Source of the DNA: Qipengyuania huizhouensis
Lineage (GTDB): Bacteria > Pseudomonadota > Alphaproteobacteria > Sphingomonadales > Sphingomonadaceae
Assembly: GCF_019711635.1 (NCBI RefSeq)
Contig: NZ_JAIGNT010000002.1
Coordinates: 248,001-312,000, forward strand
Reading direction: 5' to 3'
DNA length: 64,000 nucleotides
Under the pieces are notes generated by a model. The model did not search any database, was not told the origin of the DNA, and worked only from the letters and a program-made list of their open reading frames with translations. A program made the translations under genes and the position numbers. Below are positions 9,152 through 17,920 of the stretch, in pieces (positions within the stretch are counted from its first letter, which is position 1; each line of letters starts with the position of its first letter).

Positions 9152-10549
9152 CTAAGCCGGGTGGACCAGCGTTTTCAGGTTCATGAATTCGTGGAGGCCG
9201 AATTCGGCCAGTTCGCGCCCGTGTCCGGAACGCTTGATGCCGCCGAAGGGCGCTTCGATCTTCGATCCGTTCACACCGTTGAAGGTGGTCATGCCCGCCT
9301 CGATGGCATTGGCGAAATGCTCCTTCTCCCCTTCGTCGCGGGTCCAGACTGCGGAGCCGAGGCCGAAGGGTATGGCGTTGGCGATGGCCGTCGCCTCGTC
9401 GATATCCCTGGCTTTGTAGATTTGGCCCACCGGGCCGAAGATTTCGTCGGTCCCCGTCTCGCTGGCGAGCGGGACATCGGTGAGGAGACCCGCGGTCATC
9501 CATGCGCCAGGGCGGTCGATCTTCTCGCCGCCGAACAGCAGCGTGCACCCTTCCTCCTTGGCCTTGGCAACTTGTTTAAGCACCGTATCGCGCTGGCCTT
9601 CGCTCGAAAGCGGGCCGAGGCCGGTATCATCCTCCATCGGATCGCCCAGCTTCACATTTTTTAGCGCCGCGATGAACCTGTCGGAAAAATCGTCATAGAT
9701 TTCGGCGTGGACGATGGTGCGCTTGCCGCAGATGCAGGACTGGCCATTGTTCTGGATGCGTGCTGTCACCGCGTCCTTCACTGCCTGGTCGAGATCGGCC
9801 GAGGGCATAACGATAAAGGGGTCGCTGCCGCCGAGTTCGAGCACGACCTTCTTCAGGTATTTGCCCGCCTGCTGCGCCACCGCGCTGCCTGCACCTTCGC
9901 TGCCGGTCAGCGTTGCGGCAACGACGCGGGGGTCCGCGATAATGTCGCCGATCGGATCGGAGGATACGCATAGGTTCTGGAACAGCCCTTCCGGCCCACC
10001 GGCTTCGAGGACCAGCTCCTCCATCCGCTGCGCCACGCCCTGCACGATGCTGGCGTGTTTCAGCACGCCGACATTGCCTGCCAGTATCGTCGGCGCAAGG
10101 AAGCGGATGACCTGCCAGTAGGGGAAGTTCCACGGCATGACCGCCAGTACCGGACCTTGCGGCAACCAGCGGCCCTCGGCGCGGCCACCGTCGGAGAGGT
10201 CCCAGAATTTCGAATCGAGCATGGGAGGCCCATGTTCGGCGTAATAACGCAGCAGGCTCGCGCATTTGGTGATTTCGCTGCGCGCCTGCGTGATCGGCTT
10301 GCCCATCTCTGTCACGGCCAGGCGGGCGAGCTCTTCTCTGTTCGCCTCGTAAAGATCGCCAAGAGCGGAGAGTACCCTCGTGCGAGCGTCAAGCGAGGTG
10401 CCGCGCCATTCCCGATAGGCGCGTGCCGCCGTCTCGAGCTTCGCGTCGATCCCTTTTTCGTCGAGCGTTTCGTAGGTGGCGATAGTCTCGCCGGTTGCGG
10501 GGTTGGTGGTGGTGATCACGGGTGGATGCTCCGGGCTGGGTTCACCCAA
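9152..10549 (-). CDS. NAD(P)-dependent aldehyde dehydrogenase (succinate-semialdehyde dehydrogenase-like)
   Basis: A 465-residue ALDH-superfamily enzyme. The general-base motif LELGGSDPF, the catalytic Cys in NNGQSCICGKR, the cofactor-side motif MPWNFPYWQ and the EIFGPVGQIY motif are all intact. N-terminal TNPATGETIATYETLDE and overall length place it close to the short SSADH/aldehyde-oxidising group that converts succinate semialdehyde or aliphatic aldehydes to acids. Start could be the first codon at 10549 or a GTG a few codons in (VITTTNPATGE). Two abutting palindromes lie about 70-95 bases upstream. Confidence 0.93.
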   Translation of the reverse strand: MGEPSPEHPPVITTTNPATGETIATYETLDEKGIDAKLETAARAYREWRGTSLDARTRVLSALGDLYEANREELARLAVTEMGKPITQARSEITKCASLLRYYAEHGPPMLDSKFWDLSDGGRAEGRWLPQGPVLAVMPWNFPYWQVIRFLAPTILAGNVGVLKHASIVQGVAQRMEELVLEAGGPEGLFQNLCVSSDPIGDIIADPRVVAATLTGSEGAGSAVAQQAGKYLKKVVLELGGSDPFIVMPSADLDQAVKDAVTARIQNNGQSCICGKRTIVHAEIYDDFSDRFIAALKNVKLGDPMEDDTGLGPLSSEGQRDTVLKQVAKAKEEGCTLLFGGEKIDRPGAWMTAGLLTDVPLASETGTDEIFGPVGQIYKARDIDEATAIANAIPFGLGSAVWTRDEGEKEHFANAIEAGMTTFNGVNGSKIEAPFGGIKRSGHGRELAEFGLHEFMNLKTLVHPA

Positions 10550-10616
10550 TCAATCGCCGCGCTCCGGTCCCGTTCCGAAACCTATTTGCGCCGGAACCTG
10601 AAGTGCCAGACTCCGT

Positions 10617-10644
10617 AGCAATATATTGCTAAGTCATTGACTTA
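10617..10644. promoter_or_regulatory. Two abutting perfect palindromes, possible operator
   Basis: AGCAATATATTGCT (10617-10630) is a perfect 14-bp palindrome. It shares its last T with TAAGTCA-T-TGACTTA (10630-10644), a perfect inverted repeat around a single central base. The pair lies between the aldehyde dehydrogenase (leftward) and the decayed amidohydrolase (rightward), in AT-rich DNA unlike the surroundings. A dimeric-regulator operator is the simplest reading; no regulator gene is adjacent. Confidence 0.45.
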
Positions 10645-10753
10645 AAGAAGCGCCAGCAATTGCCCAAGCGTCGTATAATCTCAAACTTGCCTGCACCGAT
10701 CCTTGACCAGTCTCCAAATCAGCAGGTCCGCTTTGTCCCCATTCGGACATTGA

Positions 10754-11891
10754 GCAGAGCCAACGTGCTCTCGAAAGCCGACGTGGAGAGATTGGATCTA
10801 CTTTGCGGACTACCCGAACCACAACGCGATGCCTATGATGATTGCACGGCGTTACGACTGCTTTCGAGCTCAATGGCAGGGTAGAGCATTTCGCGCAGCG
10901 CAATCAGATCGCGAAAGGAGAGGTGATCGGCCCTCGGATAGCACTGGCGTTCCTTATCGATGGGGGCGAATCCGGCAATGCTGCCCACACGCCGTCAGAT
11001 GGTCGTCAGAGTGTGCGTATTGCCAAAGCGCAGGGTTACGAGTTCATCAAGGTCTATAGCCGCCTCGATGAAGAAACCTTCGAAGCGATCATCAATGAAG
11101 CCGAAAAGCAGGGGCTGAAGGTCGTCGGACACATACCCAGCACTTTCGAGGGCCATACCGAAGACGCGTTCGTTCCGCATTTTGGCTTGGTCGCCCATGC
11201 GGAAGAATTCTCCAAGCAGGCGGATCAGTTCACTGCGGCAGAAGCGCGCCGCTTCGCCGAAATGGCGAAAGCCAATGGGACGTGGGTCATACCGAACCTG
11301 TCCAATCTGGTTCGTATCGCGGAGCAAGGGCGCGGTCTCGATGCGATCCGAAACTTGCCGAGCTTCAAATATGTGCATCCCCTGATGCAGAGCAAATGGA
11401 TCACCGCAAACCAGTATAACGCCGGCTCCAATCCCCGCCGGATCGCATATTACGACCAACTCGTTGCATTCCACAGACTGCTTGTACGAGCCTTTCTCGA
11501 TGCGCAGATCCCTATGCTCGCAGGTACGGATGCCGAGACTTCGGGAATTGTCTGGGGCTTCTCATTGCATGACGAGCTGGAATTGCTTGTCGAAGCCGGG
11601 CTGACGCCAGAGGAAGCTCTGGCCGCCGCCACTGTCCGTTCGGCCACATGGCTTGAACTGGAAGATCGGATCGGGACGATCGAACCGGGCAAGCTCGCCG
11701 ACGTCGTTCTGCTGGATGCCAATCCGCTTGCCGACATTGCCAATACACGCAAGATTGCCGGCGTGTTTTCGGACGGGCGCTGGCTTTCGAAGAGTAGGTT
11801 CGATGCGATGTTGGCGGAACTGGCCAGCAAGAATTTGCTACCGAGCAACAGGCTCGATTGGGCCAAGAGGAACGACTATCAATGCTGCTGA
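10754..11891 (+). pseudogene. Amidohydrolase (imidazolonepropionase-like) pseudogene, N-terminus lost and frame broken
   Basis: The long open part (10842-11891, 349 codons) holds the C-terminal two thirds of a metal-dependent amidohydrolase: HGVTTAFELNG, VVGHIP, LVAHAEEF, IPMLAGTDAE and the closing GTIEPGKLADVVLLDANPL. The family's N-terminal strand region and the HxH metal motif are absent. A TGA stands directly before the TTG at 10842. In the next frame (10754-10841) there is a short family-like run ADYPNHNAMPMM that joins smoothly to LHGVTT if one base is removed near 10841. Truncation plus frameshift argue for a decaying gene; a shortened functional protein is less likely. Confidence 0.7.
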
Positions 11892-12060
11892 ACCATCTGG
11901 GCCGGATCGCCGCTGCGTTAAAGAACTGACCCAATGCTGCCATTCCGGACCCTCATGTCCTTTTTGGCAATCATGTAGGCGGAATTCATGGTGGAATATC
12001 GAAAATAGCGGCGTATCCAAAACTCGGTAGAGTCACGAGTTACTGCCGCAATCGATTGAA

Positions 12061-12762
12061 TCATCGACGCCGAAACCGGAAGTACCATACCTCGTGGCCA
12101 TAGGTGTTGCGCGCCTTGTGTTCGTAGCGCGTTTCGCACCAGCCTGAAGGTCGGTTCTCCCAACTGTGTCGGTCCTCCACCACCCATTCGAATTCCGCAG
12201 TGAACCGGCGCATCACCATCAGCGCATGGCGTAAATAAACGGGATGGTCGGTCCCGAAGCGGAATTCGCCGCCGGATTTCAGCTTGTCGGCGATCATCCG
12301 CACAGGACCATCGTTCATCATGCGGCGCTTCGCGTGCTTGTTCTTGGGCCAGGGGTCGGGATGGAGCAAGTAGAGCATTGTGAGCGCGCCGTCCGGTACG
12401 CGGGCGAGGGCATCGAGAGCATCGCCGTGGTGGATGCGTATATTCGCCAGTTTCCCATCCCGGACGTGGGTCAGGGCCTGCGCCACGCCGTTGAGAAATG
12501 GTTCGGCCCCGATGAAGCCATGATCGGGCAGGAGGTCGGCCCGATAGGCAAGGTGCTCGCCTGCGCCGAAACCGATTTCGAAATGCAGCGGCCGGTCGAA
12601 GCCGAACAGCGCTTCGGAAGTCACAGGGCCTTCCTGCGGCACGGCGATCTGCGGCAACAGCTTGTCGACCAGTTCCTGCTGGGCGGCGCGCAGGGGCTTT
12701 CCCTGGCTACGACCATAAAGCCGGTTGAGGGTAGTGGGGTCGCCTTCCTTGAACGCACTCAT
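12061..12762 (-). CDS. trmB: tRNA (guanine-N7)-methyltransferase TrmB
   Basis: A 233-residue class I SAM methyltransferase that makes m7G46 in tRNA. It shows FEIGFGAGEHL (SAM motif I), NIRIHHGDALDAL, the family-specific LLHPDPWPKNKHAKRR and a GTDHPVYL segment near the C-terminus. I placed the start at 12762 (MSAFKEGDPTTLNRLYGRS), the usual TrmB N-terminus; codons further upstream would read into the ctrA terminator. The N-terminal RLYGRSQGK is the typical substrate loop. Confidence 0.96.
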   Translation of the reverse strand: MSAFKEGDPTTLNRLYGRSQGKPLRAAQQELVDKLLPQIAVPQEGPVTSEALFGFDRPLHFEIGFGAGEHLAYRADLLPDHGFIGAEPFLNGVAQALTHVRDGKLANIRIHHGDALDALARVPDGALTMLYLLHPDPWPKNKHAKRRMMNDGPVRMIADKLKSGGEFRFGTDHPVYLRHALMVMRRFTAEFEWVVEDRHSWENRPSGWCETRYEHKARNTYGHEVWYFRFRRR

Positions 12763-12784
12763 GCCGCGCCCGCTAAAAGCAAAA

Positions 12785-12812
12785 CGCCCGGAAGCCAAGG
12801 CCTCCGGGCGTC
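12785..12812 (-). terminator. Rho-independent terminator of ctrA
   Basis: CGCCCGGA (12785-12792) and TCCGGGCG (12803-12810) form a perfect 8-bp stem. On the minus strand the stem is followed by TTTTGCTTTTA, i.e. a U-rich tail in a leftward transcript, 30 bases after the ctrA stop codon. It overlaps the trmB leader. Confidence 0.85.
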
Positions 12813-12841
12813 TCGCTGTCCCGTCCAGGAAGAATTCGGTA

Positions 12842-13537
<696 letters not shown>

Positions 13538-13600
13538 GGGTAGTCCCCCCTAGCCCTGAATTGCGGTGCCCCTTCCCCCTAAGGAGGGGTGTCGTCCCTT

Positions 13601-13655
13601 GTTAACTATTTGGGGTGTGAATGAAAAAGGTTAACGCGAGGTAAAAGCCGTTAAC
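13601..13655. promoter_or_regulatory. Cluster of three GTTAAC motifs upstream of ctrA, candidate CtrA sites
   Basis: GTTAAC occurs at 13601-13606, 13630-13635 and 13650-13655 within the 141-bp gap between rpoN and ctrA. The second reads TTAA-N7-TAAA on the plus strand, one base off the CtrA consensus TTAA-N7-TTAA. A GACTC (GANTC, CcrM methylation type) lies at 13676-13680 at the rpoN stop. This arrangement matches autoregulated ctrA promoters known from Caulobacter, but spacing of the full sites is imperfect. Confidence 0.55.
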
Positions 13656-13678
13656 TTTTTCCCTGTTGCAAGAAGGAC

Positions 13679-15130
13679 TCAGAGACCGCGCAGTTTATTC
13701 TGGCGGCGGCGCTGCGCCGATGATCCGATTCCTATGGCCTCGCGATATTTGGCAACGGTGCGGCGGGCGAGATCGAAGCCTTCTTCGTTCAGAAGGTCGG
13801 CAAGCTTCTGGTCGGAGAGAACTTTTTTCGGGTCTTCCGCCTCGCACAGCGTCCTGATTCGCGCCTTGATCGCTTCGCTGCTGGCACCCTCGCCATCGGC
13901 TGCGCCGACGCCGCTGGAGAAGAAATACTTCATCTCGAAAGTGCCACGCGGACAGGACAGGTATTTGTTGCTGGTAACGCGGCTCACCGTCGATTCGTGC
14001 ATTTCGATCTTCTCGGCCACTTCGCGCAGGGTCAGCGGCCGCATGGCGGACACGCCCTCGCGGAAGAAGCCTTCCTGACGCTTCACGATCTCGCTCGCGG
14101 TCTTGAGAATGGTCTTCTGCCGCTGGTCCAGCGCACGGATCAGCCAGTCCGCTTCGCCCAGCTGCTCGTTCAGCCACGCCCGCGATGCCTTGTCCCGCGC
14201 CCCTGCCTCCAGCTCGACATAATATTCGCGGTTCACCACCAGACGGGGCAGGCTCGCCTCGTTGATGCGGATTTGCCAACCGCCATCCTGGGCCGGGGTG
14301 ACGATGACATCCGGTACGATGGGTGTTTCGCTTTCCCCGCCATAGCGGCAGCCCGGCTTGGGGTCGTAGCTGCGCAGTTCGGCGAGCATGTCGGCGAAGT
14401 CTTCCTCGTCGACATCGCACAGACGCCTGAGCCGCAGGATATCACCGCTGGCAAGTAAATCCAAATGATCGATCAGCCGCGCCATGCACGGATCGTAGCG
14501 GTCCGCCTCCTTCGCCTGCAGGGCGAGGCATTCCGACAGGTTGCGCGCACCCACTCCCGTCGGATCGAGTGACTGTACGAGTGCCAGCGCGCGTTCGACT
14601 TCGGCCAGGGGGGCGCCCATATCGTCGGCGATTTCGCGAAGCTCGGTATGGAGGTAGCCGGCCTCGTCCAGCTCGTGGATGATCCGCCCCGCGATCAATG
14701 CTTCGCGCGCGTCATGGGCGAGGGCACCGATCTGGCCGGACAGATGTTCGGCAAGGCTCGGCCCGTCGGAAGAGCGGTTCTCGAGATCGGGTAAATCCTC
14801 TCCGCCAAGTCCCGTAGCGCCAGCTTCCGACCAGTCACCTCGGTCGCCCGGCGCGGATTCGGGATCGCGCGCATAATCGGCGATGTCGAGCGCGGAATCC
14901 CCGTCGAAGTCGGGCGTCGCTTCATGCTCACCCGCAGTTTCGCCTGCATCTTCGGATTTCTCGCGACTGACCTCGCCCACTTCGAGCAACGGATTGCTCT
15001 CCAGCGCCTCGGAAACGAAGCTTTCGATTTCGAGGTTCGACAGCGCCAGCAGCTTGATCGCCTGCTGCAACTGCGGCGTCATCACCAGCGATTGCGTTTG
15101 CCGTAGGTCGAGCCTCGGACCGAGCGCCAT
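13679..15130 (-). CDS. rpoN: RNA polymerase sigma-54 factor RpoN
   Basis: A 483-residue sigma-54. Region I at the N-terminus (RQTQSLVMTPQLQQAIKLLA) binds the activator and core, a long acidic region II follows, then the core-binding domain, the HTH (TLREVAEKIEMHESTVSRV) and the RpoN box with ARRTVAKYRE near the C-terminus. GGAGC precedes the ATG. It follows lptB by 26 bases, the usual alphaproteobacterial order. The next gene is ctrA rather than the hpf-ptsN pair seen in many relatives. Confidence 0.97.
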   Translation of the reverse strand: MALGPRLDLRQTQSLVMTPQLQQAIKLLALSNLEIESFVSEALESNPLLEVGEVSREKSEDAGETAGEHEATPDFDGDSALDIADYARDPESAPGDRGDWSEAGATGLGGEDLPDLENRSSDGPSLAEHLSGQIGALAHDAREALIAGRIIHELDEAGYLHTELREIADDMGAPLAEVERALALVQSLDPTGVGARNLSECLALQAKEADRYDPCMARLIDHLDLLASGDILRLRRLCDVDEEDFADMLAELRSYDPKPGCRYGGESETPIVPDVIVTPAQDGGWQIRINEASLPRLVVNREYYVELEAGARDKASRAWLNEQLGEADWLIRALDQRQKTILKTASEIVKRQEGFFREGVSAMRPLTLREVAEKIEMHESTVSRVTSNKYLSCPRGTFEMKYFFSSGVGAADGEGASSEAIKARIRTLCEAEDPKKVLSDQKLADLLNEEGFDLARRTVAKYREAIGIGSSAQRRRQNKLRGL

Positions 15131-15156
15131 GATCTAGCTCCGGACGCGCGCCGCAA

Positions 15157-15942
15157 TCACAGCGTGAAGTTCTCGCCGAGATAGAGGCGTTTGACGTTCT
15201 CGTCCGCCACCAGCGCCTCGGGCGTCCCGGCAAACAGCACCTGTCCGCCATAGATGATGCAGGCGCGGTCGACGATTTCCAGGGTCTCGCGTACGTTGTG
15301 ATCGGTGATCAGCACGCCGATGCCGCGGGTCTTGAGATCTTTCACGAGGTCGCGGATATCGCTGATCGAGAGGGGATCGATTCCGGCGAAGGGCTCGTCC
15401 AGCAGCATTATCGAGGGCTTGGCCGCCAGGGCGCGAGCGATTTCCGCCCGCCGCCGTTCGCCACCCGAGAGCGCCATAGCGGGGCTTTCGCGCAAGCGGG
15501 TAAGGCCGAATTCGTCGAGCAGGCGATCGAGTTCGGCGGTGCGCGCCTCCTTGTCCGGCTCGACCATTTCGAGCACGCAATTGATATTCTGTTCCACCGT
15601 CATCCCGCGGAAGATGCTGGTTTCCTGCGGCAGATAGCCGAGGCCGAGGATCGCGCGGCGATACATCGGCAGGTTGGTGACATCCTCGCCATCCATCAGG
15701 ATGCGGCCCGCATCGGGGCGCACGAGGCCCATAATCGAGTAGAAGCAGGTCGTCTTGCCGGCACCGTTCGGACCCAGCAGGCCGAGCACTTCGCCCTTGC
15801 CGACGCTGAGCGAAATATCGGTCAGCACCTGCCGCTTGTCGTAGCTCTTGGCAATCGAGATCACTTCGAGCCCGCCCTGCGGGATTGGCGGGGCGGCATC
15901 GTGCACCGCTTGATTGTCAGGGCTCATCAGGTCTTCGGCCAT
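15157..15942 (-). CDS. lptB: LPS export ABC transporter ATPase LptB
   Basis: About 261 residues. ABC ATPase with Walker A LGPNGAGKTTCF, Q-loop YLPQE, signature LSGGERRRAEIARAL, Walker B IMLLDEPFAGIDP and switch His in ITDHNVRET. The stretch LSISDIRDLVKDLKTRGIGV is diagnostic for LptB, which powers lipopolysaccharide transport from inner to outer membrane with LptF/LptG. Start is uncertain: in-frame ATGs at 16011, 15954, 15942 and 15927 exist and none has a clear Shine-Dalgarno. lptC and lptA are not immediately upstream, unlike many relatives. Confidence 0.95.
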   Translation of the reverse strand: MAEDLMSPDNQAVHDAAPPIPQGGLEVISIAKSYDKRQVLTDISLSVGKGEVLGLLGPNGAGKTTCFYSIMGLVRPDAGRILMDGEDVTNLPMYRRAILGLGYLPQETSIFRGMTVEQNINCVLEMVEPDKEARTAELDRLLDEFGLTRLRESPAMALSGGERRRAEIARALAAKPSIMLLDEPFAGIDPLSISDIRDLVKDLKTRGIGVLITDHNVRETLEIVDRACIIYGGQVLFAGTPEALVADENVKRLYLGENFTL

Positions 15943-16121
15943 GCGCGGCGCCATAGCATGCGGGGCGAAGAGGAAAACCCCCGAGCGGGCGCTGTTCGAC
16001 GAAGTTGGCAAGATTCGTGCATGAACCGCAGATAGCGGTGCATCAGGACACGCGCCGCTTGCCAGATTGCAACAATTTTGAAACTATACCTTTTCGGAGA
16101 GAATGTCCGGGGAGACATGCG

Positions 16122-16505
16122 ATGGGCAAGGCGATCGAAAATAACCACGATATGGGCGCTGTGGATCACGGCCGCCCGCGCGATTGGCGCAAGGCCATGA
16201 GCGACAATGTCGCGCTCGCCCTGATCGTCTATACCGGCCTGCAGATTTTCGTGACGGTCAATGCGCTGAAGGAAGGCGTGTCCTCAACGTTGCCTTATTT
16301 CGCCCTCGTCATCCTCGTCGCCGCGATTATCCCGGCCTGCCGCTGGGCGGAAAAACGCTGGAAGGACCTCTCGCCCGAAGCCGCCAGCGACGAATCGCTG
16401 AAAGGAGAATTCCGCCGCGACCAGATCATTCTCTGGGCTGCCGCAATCGGACTCCCGCTCATTCTCACAGCGCTGTTCAAGGCGATCTTTTCCGCAACCG
16501 CCTGA
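16122..16505 (+). CDS. Small three-helix membrane protein of unknown function
   Basis: A 127-residue protein with hydrophobic segments near residues 28-46, 56-74 and 102-122, separated by a charged loop (AEKRWKDLSPEAASDESLKGE). GGGGAGA precedes the ATG at 16122. No recognised domain. It is 68 bases upstream of pmbA on the same strand and may share its transcript. An inner-membrane location is inferred from composition. Confidence 0.75.
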   Translation: MGKAIENNHDMGAVDHGRPRDWRKAMSDNVALALIVYTGLQIFVTVNALKEGVSSTLPYFALVILVAAIIPACRWAEKRWKDLSPEAASDESLKGEFRRDQIILWAAAIGLPLILTALFKAIFSATA

Positions 16506-16573
16506 AGTCTTGCGCCACCCGCTGCGGCTCCCTAGCCGGACCTCTTGAAGGTTTGCGGAGTTATAGAAACGAC

Positions 16574-17920
16574 ATGATCGATAAAGAAACCGCGCTGGCG
16601 CGTTGCCAGGACCTCGTCGCGCTTGCGCAGAGAATGGGTGCCGATGCGGCCGATGCTATCGCCCGGGCCAATGCTTCCGAAGCAGTGAGCATGAGGCTGG
16701 GCAAGCTGGAGGAGGTCGAGCGTTCGGAGAGCGAGGAGATCGGGTTGCGGGTCTTCGTCGGCAAACGCTCCGCCTCGATCCACACCAGCGATTTTGCGCC
16801 CGACGGCCTTCTGGCACTCGCCGAGCGGGCGGTCCAGATGGCGCGCCATGCACCAGAGGATCGGCACTCCGGCCTAGCCCCGCAGGAAAAGCTGTTTACC
16901 GGCGAGATGCCCGATCTCGAGCTGGACGATCCGGACCAGCCTCACCCGGAAGCCCTGCGCGAAGCGGCTCTGGCCACCGAGGATGCGGCGCGGGCGGTTG
17001 ATGGTGTGACCAACAGCAATGGTGGCGGTGCGGAAGCCAACCGGGCGGTCGTAGCCCTGGCGACTTCAGGAGGCTTTGCGCGCGGCTATGCCGGCAGCGG
17101 CTTTTCGCTTTCGGCCAGCGTCATAGCGGGTGAGGGTGGCTCGATGCAGACCGATCATGCCTCGCGCAGTGCCCGCTTCCGCGCCGATTTGCCCACTCCC
17201 GAATCGGTGGGGAGCGAGGCCGGACAGCGCGCCGTTGCGCGGCTGAATCCCAAATCGATGCCGAGCCGCGAGCTTCCAGTCGTGTTCGAACCACGCATTG
17301 GCGGCGGTCTTCTGGGGCATCTGCTTGGCGCGATGTCTGGGCCTGCCATCGCCCGCAAGGCGAGCTTCCTGCTGGGACGCGAGGACGAGGACCTGTTCGA
17401 TTCCGCCATCCGCATCGTCGAACAACCCTTGCGCAAGCGCGGCCAGCGTTCGCGGCCGTTCGATGGAGAGGGCGTTCCCTGTACAGATCGCACGCTGGTC
17501 GAGGGCGGGCGTGTCACCGGCTGGCTGACCAACGTGTCTTCGGCCGACCAGCTGGGCCTCGGCCTCACCGGCCATGCCTCGCGCGGAGGCGGCGGATCGC
17601 CAGGCGTCAGCGCAAGCAATGTGCACATGGAGCCGGGCAGTGTCTCGCCCACCCGGTTGATGGAAGATATCGAGGACGGGCTCTACGTCACCTCGCTCTT
17701 CGGACAAGGTGTGAACCCCGTCACCGGGGATTACAGCCGCGGGGCGACGGGTTTCCGCATCAGGAAGGGCGAGATTGCCGAGCCGGTGGCCGAGATCACG
17801 ATCGCGGGCAATCTCATCGATATGTTCCGCGCGCTGACCCCGGCGGACGATCTGGAGATGATCCGTTCCATCAACGTGCCCACATTGCGCATCGACCGTA
17901 TGATGGTGGCTGGTGAATGA
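16574..17920 (+). CDS. pmbA: Metalloprotease PmbA/TldE (TldD/PmbA family)
   Basis: A 448-residue protein of the U62 peptidase family, partner of TldD in a heterodimer that cleaves small peptides (CcdA antitoxin, microcin B17 precursor in E. coli). It shows the N-terminal GADAADAIARANASEAVSMRLGKLEE, GLRVFVGKRSASIHTSDF, and the C-terminal beta region SASNVHMEPGS and DYSRGATGFRIRKGEI. The TldD-type HExxxH motif is not evident, as expected for the PmbA subunit. Start ATG at 16574 fits the family N-terminus. Its stop overlaps the next start (ATGA), indicating translational coupling. Confidence 0.94.
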   Translation: MIDKETALARCQDLVALAQRMGADAADAIARANASEAVSMRLGKLEEVERSESEEIGLRVFVGKRSASIHTSDFAPDGLLALAERAVQMARHAPEDRHSGLAPQEKLFTGEMPDLELDDPDQPHPEALREAALATEDAARAVDGVTNSNGGGAEANRAVVALATSGGFARGYAGSGFSLSASVIAGEGGSMQTDHASRSARFRADLPTPESVGSEAGQRAVARLNPKSMPSRELPVVFEPRIGGGLLGHLLGAMSGPAIARKASFLLGREDEDLFDSAIRIVEQPLRKRGQRSRPFDGEGVPCTDRTLVEGGRVTGWLTNVSSADQLGLGLTGHASRGGGGSPGVSASNVHMEPGSVSPTRLMEDIEDGLYVTSLFGQGVNPVTGDYSRGATGFRIRKGEIAEPVAEITIAGNLIDMFRALTPADDLEMIRSINVPTLRIDRMMVAGE

